Origin: an uncultured Clostridium sp.
GTDB lineage: Bacteria > Bacillota > Clostridia > TANB77 > CAG-508
Length of the DNA: 53,410 nt
Direction of reading: 5' to 3'
NCBI GenBank assembly: GCA_947648255.1
Contig: CANSNA010000004.1
Coordinates: 1 to 53,410 of the forward strand
Shown: positions 42,304 to 52,149 of the stretch, one piece after another
Numbering within the stretch: position 1 is the first letter of the stretch
Layout: each line of letters starts with the position of its first letter
Position numbers and translations under genes: made by a program
The notes under the pieces: model-generated
The model's input: the letters and a program-made list of their open reading frames with translations, nothing else
Told to the model about the DNA's origin: nothing
The model's database searches: none

Positions 42304-45300
42304 CTATTTTAGTTTCATTGATAATAACTTACTTATTCCGCTTTCTTCCATAGTTATTCCATAGACTGAATTTCCAGCTTCCATTGTTCCTTTTCTGTGA
42401 GTAATTACTAAAAACTGTGTTCCACCTACAAACTTTTTAATGTAATCTGCAAACCTGTATACATTTACATCATCTAAGGCTGCTTCTATCTCATCAAGTA
42501 CACAAAATGGAGATGGATTAATTTTTAACATTGCAAAAAGCAAAGCAATAGCAGTAAAGGCTCTTTCTCCTCCGTGAAAGAAGCGTCATGTTTTGAAGCT
42601 TCTTTCCAGGTGGTTGAACAATAATTTCAATGCCACACTCAAGCACATTATTTTCATCTTCTAGAACTAAAGCTCCTCTTCCTCCACCAAAAAGCTCTTT
42701 AAATACTTCCCCAAAGTTTTTATTGATAATATTAAATCTTTTAGTAAACTGTTCCTTCATGACATCTAGCATATCTTGGATTATATCTCTTAACTTTGCC
42801 ATGGTATTTTCAATATCTAGCCTTTGTTCACACATAAAATCATATCTTTTAGAAACTTCTTTATATTCTGAAATAGCATCAATATTAACACTACCCAAGT
42901 CTTTTATCTTTCCTCTAATCTCATTTACAACTTTAGTTGCAACCTGGATATTATCTGGTCTTTTGAAGTTCTCTGCATTGTTTGGAGTAATCTCATATTC
43001 ATCCCAAAGCCTATTTGTGTCTCTATCAATGTCTTCTTTTACCTTATCTTTTTTAACACCTATTTTTATAATTTCTTCTTTTAAGCCATCTAATATTTGC
43101 ATTTTCTCCGAAATTTCCTGTTCACTTTTCTCAAGATTTTTATTCTTCTCGTTTCTCTCTTCTTTTAGTTTAATAATACTCTCATCACTATTTGTCATCT
43201 TTTCATCAATTTCTTTGACTCTATTTTCATATTCTAAAATTTTGCCTTTAAGTTCCTCATCTTCTTTTAAAATTTCTTGCATCATGTTTTGCTTATTTTT
43301 AATACTGTTTTTATTGTTTTGAATATCTTGCTCAATTCTTTCTGTCATTTCATCTATAGAACTTTCACTTTCATTAAAAGAAGAAACTGATATTTTTAAA
43401 TTTGTAACATCAAAATTTAAATCATCTATATATTTTTGATTATCCGCATTTAACTTAGCATATTCTTCTATTTCTGATTTTAATTTATTCATAATCTCAG
43501 TTTGATTTGTTAAAAAAACATTTATATCATTTTTCTTAGCAATATTATCTTGCTTTTCTTTATCTATTTCTTCACTTTCTTTTTTTGACTTATCAATTCT
43601 TTCTCTAAGTTTTTGCAAATTTTCATCAACAGCTAAAAGTTTTTGCTTATCTGTTGCATAAGTTACATGTATATCTTGTAGATTTTGTCTTAAGACTTCT
43701 AGCTCTTCATCATACTCACTTGTACTATCTTCAAATTTCTCCTTTTCTTCTACAAGTTTTTGTATTTTATTATCATATTGTTTTAGTTCCTCTTTTATAC
43801 TTTCAATTTGGCTCTTTCTTCCTAAAATGTTTACCGTTTTTTGTGTATATGAACCACCAGAGATTGCACCAGATGGGTTAATTACATCCCCTTTTAAAGT
43901 AACTATTTTAAAAGAATAACCGGTTTAGTTTTGCAAGATCTATCGCCTCTTGCATATCTTCTACAATTACAGTTCTTCCAAGTAGACTAAGTATAATCCC
44001 TTCATATTTTTTATCACATTTAACAATATCTGAGGCAATAACTGCTGATTTTACATTTCCTTTTTGAAATTTATCAAGCTTTTTCCCTTTTACAGAGTTA
44101 ATTGGTAAAAACGAAGCTCTCCCAAGCTTATTTTCTCTTAAATATTCAACTAATTTTTTTGCATCTTGTTCGGTATCTGTAACAATATTTTGAAGAGCCA
44201 CACCTAAGCCGCATTTCAATTGCGATTTGGTATTTGTCATCTACCGATATAAGATCGCTTAAGGCTCCTTCTGAACATTTCTTTAGTTCTGCCACTCTAT
44301 CACAGGCAAGCAAAAGTGATTTAACAGTTTTTGAATATCCTTCTTTTTCTTTTTCTGTTTCTATTAAAAACTTAAGCCTTGATTCTTTTATCCTATATTC
44401 TGATTGTAAATTATTAATCTTTCCATCATATTCTTTTAAAGTTTTCTCTTCTTCTTCCTTTTTCTTAATAATTTCTTCAATTTGAGTTTCTACCTTATTT
44501 TTCTTATTTTCTATCTCTGTAAAACTATTTGCTATATCTTGTCTTGTTAAATTAGTACTATCAAGCTCTGAAATTGCTATTTGAATATCATATTTTAAAG
44601 TTTTTAACCTTTTATCAATATTTTCATTTGTTATATCAATACTACTAATTTCATTTAGTTTCTCATATTTTTCATCTGTAAATTTCTCAATTTGTGCCTT
44701 TTTATCTTCAATTTCTTTTTCCTTCTCTGTAAGATTTCCAGTAACCTTTGCAAGCTCTTCTTCCTTTTCTTTTAGCTCCTTTTCAAATTTTTCTTTATTT
44801 GCAAAAAGTCTTTCTTTTTTTTCTTTCTTTTGCTCTTTTTCCTCTTCAAGTTCTTTGTTTCTTAGGTTTATTTCTTCTATTTCTTTTTCATACCTTGAAT
44901 AGTTTTCTTTATTATTAACTAATCTTTCATTGGAAACATCAATTCCGTGAATTCAATTTTTCCTTTTCTTGTATATTTTGAGTTCCTAAGTTTTGGATAT
45001 CTTCTATCTCAGATGTTATATTATCAATCTCTGTTTTTAATTTTTGTTTCAAATAATTTAATTTTTCTAAATTTTTATTTTCATCTTCATTTTGGTTGTT
45101 TAAAATTTTTTCATCTTCAATTATTTTTTCTAAATTTTCCTTATATGTAGAAATATTATGTATAAAAAGCCCAACCTCAATTTGTTTAAGCTCTTCACGT
45201 AAATTTAAAAACTCTTTTGCCTTTTCTGCTTGAACTTTAAGAGGCTCTAAATTTTGTTCAATTTCTGATAATACATCATTTATCCTAAGCAAATTAAGCT

Positions 45301-45855
45301 TAGTTCTCTCTAATTTTTTTTCTGCCTCTACTTTTCTTGTTTTATATTTCACAATACCTGCTGCTTCTTCAAAAATATTTCTCCTATCCTCTGATTTGTT
45401 GCTTAAAATTTCGTCAATTCTACCTTGCCCTATTATTGAATAACCGGTCTTTTCCAATACCTGTATCCATAAATAATTCATTTATATCTTTTAATCTACA
45501 GGGGGTTTTATTTATAAGATACTGAGATTCACCACTTCTATAAAGCTTACGAGTTACAGTAACCTCTGTATATTCAAGTGGAAGTCTTCCATCTTCGTTA
45601 TCAAATACAAGAGATACCTCAGCAAAGCCCAAAGATTTTCTAGCTTGTGTTCCAGAAAAAATAACATCTTCAGATTTATCTCCTCTTAGAGCTTTCATAC
45701 TTTGTTCTCCAAGTACCCATCTAATGGCATCTGATATATTACTCTTACCTGACCCATTAGGTCCGGATAACAGTTGTAATGCCTGGCATAAACTCTAATT
45801 CAGTTTTATCCGCAAATGATTTAAAGCCTTGCATCTCTAGCTTTTTTAAATACAT
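42304..45855 (-). CDS. smc: Chromosome segregation protein SMC; requires 6 CGG +1 shifts
   Basis: [52 protein letters not shown]...[39 protein letters not shown]...NS-GIDVSNERLV...DDKYQIAIEM-GLGVALQNIVTDTEQDAK...LAKLN-GYSFKIVTLKGDVINPSGAISGGS...[41 protein letters not shown]; sites plus 45763, 45444, 44945, 44209, 43920, 42572. Length 3n (6 extra). Confidence 0.95.
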
Positions 45856-45986
45856 TCCTGTTTCTCCCTCCCCTTAATAGTTTATGTTCCATAATTATAC
45901 CATAAGAAGATTTTTATCGCAATATAGATTTTTCTTGTACACGGAAATCTAATTTTGTAATAAAACTGAAATATAGTATAATACTA

Positions 45987-47141
45987 TTGGTGATGAAAAT
46001 GGATTATTTAGAAAAATTAAAATTATACTTACCAATGGTAGGAACAACAAAAAAATATAAAGGTTATTGGTTTAAAATATATGATTGCCTAGTTATTCTC
46101 GTTTGTGGATGTTTATGTGGTCTAGGAAATTTAAAACAAATACATAGATATGCTAAAAATAGAGTAACTAAACAAATGTTAAAACAAGTATTTAATATTC
46201 GCAAAATTCCTTGTTATTCTCAATTTACTAATATTATGAGTATTATTGATAATACTCAATTAGAAGAAGCTTTTAGAGCTTGGACACAATGGATTATTTA
46301 TGATTTGCAAGGAAAAACTGTTTCCTTTGATGGTAAAACAATTAAAACTACATGTAATATGAAAAAATATGCTCAACCCATTCATATTATAAGTGCTCAT
46401 GTTTCTGAACTTGGGATTACAATCGGTCAATTATCTGTCAAATCTAAAAGTAATGAAATACCAGCTGTGCAAGATTTAATAAAAACATTAAATCTAAAAG
46501 GTTGTGTAGTTGTAGCTGATGCTTTAAATACCCAAAAGGAAACTGTATCAGCCATAATGGAAAAAGAGGCTGATTATGTATTACCATTCAAAGAAAATCA
46601 AGGTAATTTATATAAAGAAATAAAAGAAATGTATGATTATGTATTAGATGATAAAGTAGAGCGAAACCAAAGAAATTATGAATATACCAAAATGGTCGAA
46701 AATAATCATGGACGATATGAAATCAGAGAAAGTTATGTAATTACACAAATTGATTGGTTACAAGAAAAGAACAAGTGGAAGAAATTAAGTTGTATAGGAT
46801 TAATAAAAAATACTTTTATAGAGAATGGCGAAAAAAATATTCAAGTGAGATATTATATAAGTAGTAAAAAACTAACATCAAAAGAACTAATTTATTATAC
46901 AAGAAATGAGTGGAAAATAGAGAGTATGCACTGGTTGCTAGATGTTAATTTAAAAGAAGATTTAACTAAATTAAGAGAAGAAAATGCTCAAAAAAACTTA
47001 AATATTTTGAGAAAAATTGCTCTAAATAGTATGAAATTATATAAAGAAAACAATAAGATTAAAGACTCTATTAGTGGATTAATGCAAGATTGTTTGATGG
47101 ATCCTGAAGTATTAATAGAGGTATTAAGAAATATCTCCTAA
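45987..47141 (+). mobile_element. ISAs1-family transposase
   Basis: LVILVCGCLCGLGNLKQIHRYAKN...KTVSFDGKTIKTTCNMKKYAQPIHIISAHVSELGITIGQLSVKSKSNEIPAVQDLIKTLNLKGCVVVADALNTQKE; intact ORF. Confidence 0.85.
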
Positions 47142-47159
47142 TACCTTTATTACATAAAG

Positions 47160-48250
47160 ATAGTGTAAAAGACCACTGGCTCGCTTTTTTAGAAGATGAA
47201 CCCACTCTAAATATTAGACCTATCGTTTATGAAGAAGTAGAAAAAATGATTGGGTGTGGCTCTCTTTCCAATGGCTATGCTGTCTATACTTGTGACCACT
47301 GTAATAATTATATGTATGTTCCTTTTACTTGTAAATCTCGCTTTTGTTCTTCTTGTGGTACTAAATATGTTTTGGATAGAGCTGATACTATTGCTAGAAA
47401 AGCCATTAATTGTCCACATAGCCATATTACTTTTACTATTCACCAAGACTTATGGTCTCTTTTTCAGAAGGATAGGTCTTTACTTAATCTTCTCTTTAAT
47501 GCTGTTTCTTCTACTATTCTGTCTTGGTTCTATGAGCAAAATCATAAGGAAAATTTTAAGCCTGGCTTTATCTCTACTCTTCATACTTTTGGTTGTGATC
47601 TTAAGTGGAATCCTCATATCCATGTCTTGATTACTGAAGGTGCTTCTGGTAATTTTACTCCTTGGAAAAAATTTGAGGTCTTTCCTTATCTTATGCTCCG
47701 CAACAGGTTTCAAACTACTTTGTTGTCTATGCTTGAAAAGCACTTCGGTAAAGATAATTTCAAATCCTTAAAAAATCATATTTACAAATCTTCTAAAAAT
47801 GGTTTCTATGTTCATGCTCCAAAAGTTAAGTCAAGAGATATTAAGGCTACTGTTAAATATGTTATCCGTTATTCTGGTAAATCTGCTATGGCTCAATCTC
47901 GTATTCTTAATTATGATGGTGAATTTGTTACCTTTTGGTATGATAGACATGAAGATAACAAACGTGTCGAAGAAAAGATTCATGCTTATGATTTCATTAA
48001 AAAACTTATTATTCATATTTATGATAAATATTTCAATGTTGTTAGATACTATGGGCTCTATGCTAGAAAATACAAACACTCTAACAAGCTTTTTACTATG
48101 ATGAAGCCTTATGTTGCTTCTTTGAGAAAACAACTTGCTAATTGGAAATGTCGCATAGAATTATATTTTAAACATAATCCTCTTTCTTGTCCCTGTGGAC
48201 ACTCTTTTCACTTTGACTATCTTGTTCAAAAGGAGTATAATTCTTCTTGA
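47160..48250 (+). mobile_element. IS91-like transposase, N-terminus truncated
   Basis: KDHWLAFLEDEPTLNIRPIVYEEVEKMIGCGSLSNGYAVYTCDHCNNYMYVPFTCKSRFCSSCGTKYVLDRADTIARKAINCPHSHITFTIHQ..WNPHIHVLITEG; reading frame continues upstream of the annotated ATG to the ISAs1 boundary. Confidence 0.75.
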
Positions 48251-48480
48251 TTGGAGTGATTATTTTGAAACTTAAACGTCCTAAAAAAACTGAATTTATT
48301 TGTACTAATTGCAAAACTCATGAGTTTATTCCTACCGACATTGTTTTGCAACTGGATATGGATGATCCTGGTGATCCTTCTTATCCTCCTATGTTTCATT
48401 GTGAAAAGTGTAATGGGTTAATGAAACCTAAATATTTTGTTGGCTATTCTGGCATTGAATACATTTATGATGGTAATTAA
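48247..48480 (+). CDS. Zinc-ribbon protein accompanying IS91-like transposase
   Basis: LKLKRPKKTEFICTNCKTHEFIPTDIVLQLDMDDPGDPSYPPMFHCEKCNGLMKPKYFVGYSGIEYIYDGN, two CxxC. Confidence 0.6.
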   Translation: MIGVIILKLKRPKKTEFICTNCKTHEFIPTDIVLQLDMDDPGDPSYPPMFHCEKCNGLMKPKYFVGYSGIEYIYDGN

Positions 48481-48581
48481 ATCTTCTTTACTTTTTCCCT
48501 TTTTATTAAGGTTTGTTTGTCGTCCTTTTATGTCTGCCTTATTGAATAGTCAAAATCTGTGATTTTTCCTATTCAACAAAA

Positions 48582-48619
48582 AAATAAACCTTAAAATTTT
48601 TGTTTTTTAAGGTTTATTT
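48582..48619. terminator. Hairpin between IS91-like unit and fic gene
   Basis: AAATAAACCTT...AAGGTTTATTT. Confidence 0.55.
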
Positions 48620-48721
48620 AATATGTGAAAAACTAAAAATCATTTTTATTAATCTTGTTTCACATTTTTAAATTATCTGTATTTTAATTCATTTTGTTTG
48701 CACCAATTAATAGCTATTTCT

Positions 48722-49768
48722 TTATTTTTTCATATATTTTGTATTTCTTCCACTTCCTATTATTTGTATTAATCCTTCTTTTACCATTGTTCCGAGTATT
48801 GCCTCAACTGTTGTACTACTGACATCTGGTAGTATCTTACAAATTTCAGCTTTTGAAATAGGTGTTAGATTATTTAGTACTGTTGCTTCAATTCTTGCTT
48901 TCTTCGTAATTTTATTGCTATTTACAACACTAAATCTTTTATCTAATTCTTTATAACACATATATAAAGTTGATAAAAAATTCTCTATAAAAGGAATATA
49001 ACTATGTTCATTTTCTAACCAATTAATAGAAGATAATCTTAGTGCTTCATAATAATTTCCTTTACTATTATTTATTTGTTCTTCAAACGAAACATATTTA
49101 CCAACATCAAATCCATTTTTATATAATAATAACAATGTTAATAGTCTTGACATTCTTCCATTACCATCTCTAAATGGATGTATGCAAAGAAAATCAAGAA
49201 TAAAACATGGAATTAGTAATAATTGATTAATATTATAATTATTACTTGCGTCATGATATGCAAGTATAAGTTGTTCCATTGCCTCTGGTGTTTCTTTTGC
49301 TGATAATGGTTTAAATCTCATTTTCCTGTTTCCGTCTTTATCTTCTTCTACAATATAGTTTTCGTTTATTTTATATTTCCCTGCATCTTCAATTCCTGTA
49401 TATGACATCATTATTTCATGTAATCTTAAAATTGTATTTTCACTTAATTCAATCTCTTCATAATGTAGATGTATTTCATTTAAGCTATCACGATAACCCG
49501 CAATTTCATTTTCATTATGATTTAATGGTTTACTGTTTTGATTTACTATTTCTTCTATACGTTCATCACTAGTTACAATTCCTTCTATAGCATTTGAACT
49601 TTTAACTGATTGTACTACTGCTATTTTTTCTAATTCTGTGAATATTCTTTCATATTCATCTTTTCTTATCTTTGCTCCTGTTTTTAATGCATATATAGTT
49701 CCTGTTATATTTATCAAATTGGCTGGTAGTAAGCCATTATCAAGAAAAGAATAATTAAATTTTTTCAT
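48722..49768 (-). CDS. Fic family protein (Fic/DOC AMPylase-like with winged-helix tail)
   Basis: HPFRDGNGRMSRLLTLLLLYKNGFD Fic motif; inhibitory-helix-like SNAIEGI; C-terminal HTH-like ISKAEICKILPDVSSTTVEAILGTMVKEGLI. Confidence 0.9.
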   Translation of the reverse strand: MKKFNYSFLDNGLLPANLINITGTIYALKTGAKIRKDEYERIFTELEKIAVVQSVKSSNAIEGIVTSDERIEEIVNQNSKPLNHNENEIAGYRDSLNEIHLHYEEIELSENTILRLHEIMMSYTGIEDAGKYKINENYIVEEDKDGNRKMRFKPLSAKETPEAMEQLILAYHDASNNYNINQLLLIPCFILDFLCIHPFRDGNGRMSRLLTLLLLYKNGFDVGKYVSFEEQINNSKGNYYEALRLSSINWLENEHSYIPFIENFLSTLYMCYKELDKRFSVVNSNKITKKARIEATVLNNLTPISKAEICKILPDVSSTTVEAILGTMVKEGLIQIIGSGRNTKYMKK

Positions 49769-49784
49769 TTTATTTCCTTCTTTC

Positions 49785-49898
49785 TGCATATACTCTATGA
49801 CTTTATATGCATATATGTTATATTATCTGCATATATTTTATCATTTTATATGCATAAAGTCAATGATATTCTGCATATATTTTTTAATTTTATATGCA
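49785..49898. promoter_or_regulatory. Three 27-bp palindromes TGCATATA-N11-TATATGCA immediately upstream of fic
   Basis: 49785-49811, 49828-49854, 49872-49898; identical 8-bp arms, 43 and 44 bp spacing. Confidence 0.75.
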
Positions 49899-50287
49899 GT
49901 AAAATTATAATTATTTTCTCACAATTTTGTTTACTATACTAAACAAAATTATTATTTTCATTGCTTTTATTTATTGTACTAAACAAAATATGTTTTTTAA
50001 TGATTTTTGTTCAGTGTATAATTTATGTATTTAAGAGTATCAATATTAAGTTAGTCGTTCGAGCATTTGCTAAGTTACGAATAACTTATGCAACCGAACA
50101 TTGTGAGGTTGTATTCCTTAAAAACTGTCCATAATCACAACACTCATGTGTGTATTGTTGTTACTGGTAGTTTTTAGATTAACACTATAATTTTGAAAAG
50201 AATTGATATTTAGCTAGGCACACGAGTTTGAAATGTATGAGACGTACTCTTGTACGTTAATTACATTTCAAGCGAAGTGTAACAACG

Positions 50288-51537
50288 CTAAATGCAATTA
50301 TCTTCAAAATTAACCCACCTTTTTCTCATAACTAATTCTTGTGCCTGTTTTGTTTTAGTTTGTTTTACAATTTCTTCTAGTTTTTTTGTATTGGTATATT
50401 CTTTGCAAACTTCTCTTAAAACTTCTAACATTTGTTCTTCAAAAACTTGATAATTAAAATTGTGTGGTGAACATACATCAAATTTTCCAAATCTTCCATA
50501 TCTTTGACATCTTCCATAGATATTTCCGTTTTTATCTGGACTTCTTATTCCAATATATCCCTTACAATCAAAACAACGAAGTAAGCCTTTGAATAAGTAA
50601 TCATTCTGTACTACTCTTGAGCCTTTAGTCGCTTGAATTACTTTTTTCGCTCTTTCAAAATCTTCTTTACTTATAATAGCTTCGTGCATATTTTCTACTT
50701 TTATCCAATCTTCTTCTGGTAAATCTATAAATTTTTTAGATTTAAAACTTACTTTTTTTCTTTTGCCTTGTATAACTGTTCCTGTGTAAATTTCATTTGA
50801 AAGAATAAATCTTATTGTAGATTGTTGCCATAGTCCATAAGTTAGAGATTTTGTTCCTCTTTTTCTCTTGTTATAATCTGATGGGATTGGAATTTTCTTT
50901 TTACTTAAATAATCTGCTATTTGCATTGTACCAAAACCTGCTAAATATTTATTAGTTTTACAACATTTGCTGCTTCTTCATCTATTATTAAATGGTATTT
51001 ATTTTCTGGATCTTTTTTATAGCCATAAGGTGCTGTTCCTAAATATTCTCCAAGATTTCTTTTTGATTGTAATACACTATTTATTTTCTTTGATGTATCT
51101 TTTGCATACATTTCATTTAATATTGATTTAAATGGTGCTATATCATTGTTTGATGTATCATAAGCAGTATCTATATTGTCTAATATTGCAACAAATCTCA
51201 CTTCATGTTCTGGAAAATATGTTTCAATGTAAATTCCTGATTGCACATAGTTTCTACCAAGTCTTGATAAGTCTTTCGTTACTACCATATTGATTTTACC
51301 TGCTTCAATATCTGCTATCATTCTATTAAATACAGGTCTATCAAAACTTGTACCACTTACGCCATCATCAACATATTCTGATATAAAGTTTAATTTATTT
51401 TCTTTGATGTATTGCATTAGCAAAGTTCTTTGGTTTCCAATACTTTCGCTTTCTTGATATTTTTCTTCATCTTCTCTTGAAAGCCTTATATATATGCCTA
51501 CTTTATAATCAATATTATTCATTATTGTATAGCTCAC
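50288..51537 (-). pseudogene. Large serine recombinase, disrupted by a non-CGG frameshift
   Basis: MSYTIMNNIDYKVGIYIRLSREDEEKYQESESIGNQRTLLMQYIKENK...DDGVSGTSFDRPVFNRMIADIEAGKINMVVTKDLSRLGRNYVQSG...EEAANVVKLI//KYLAGFGTMQIADYLSKKKIPIP...; frame lost near 50930-50950 with no CGG; C-terminus also short. Confidence 0.85.
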
Positions 51538-51636
51538 TTTTACCTCCTTCTTATGCTATTTAAAGATAATGAGATAATATTGATACTCTTTGCAAGTATT
51601 ATAACATATTATCTCATTAAATACCATTATTTTACT

Positions 51637-51777
51637 TTAATTTTTCTTTAGACAATAATTTCCAAATGCTCTTTCTATTATTCTCTCTAATGCTTCTCCT
51701 TTTTCATTAAATATAATATTTATTTTAAAATCATTTTTCTTTTTATACTTTTTCTTTTCTATATTTTCTTCTTGCAT
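51637..51777 (-). CDS. Small recombinase-associated protein
   Basis: MQEENIEKKKYKKKNDFKINIIFNEKGEALERIIERAFGNYCLKKN*; upstream of the serine recombinase. Confidence 0.5.
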   Translation of the reverse strand: MQEENIEKKKYKKKNDFKINIIFNEKGEALERIIERAFGNYCLKKN

Positions 51778-52149
51778 AAATCTCACTCCTTTAGTTGTAA
51801 TTATTTCCAATTTCTCCTTTCTTTATACAATATACTTCTCTTATATCTTATAAATTTAAAAACTACAAGTGGATTTAATCCCATATGAGATTTGCCCTCA
51901 TTCCTCTTTTAAGAGAATCGCCCCTTTACATCACGTTAGCCAGACGAAAGTTTCATTATATGTGCTTGTAGTTTGCTATTCAATTTTCAATGTACATTTC
52001 CATTTTTTGACTTTTTATATGTTGTGTAATATAATAATGTCAAACATTTTATGAATTTATTGTAATTTGTTATAAATAAAATTAACACTAGACAATCTCA
52101 AAAAAATTTTTATTAATTTTAGGTTGTTTGATTTAGTGGGTGATAAAAA

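Noticed and set aside
2412-45855. Interpretation of the split genes as sequencing or assembly indels or random pseudogenes
   Set aside because: Every break examined is the same one-base C, always exactly before an in-frame Gly codon; GG in other frames and TGG/AGG codons are untouched, and multiple essential genes are involved. Raw reads are still needed to exclude it formally.
2412-45855. prfB-like P-site slippage as mechanism
   Set aside because: Preceding codons are diverse and often cannot re-pair in the +1 frame, and no consistent upstream SD-like stimulator was evident by eye.
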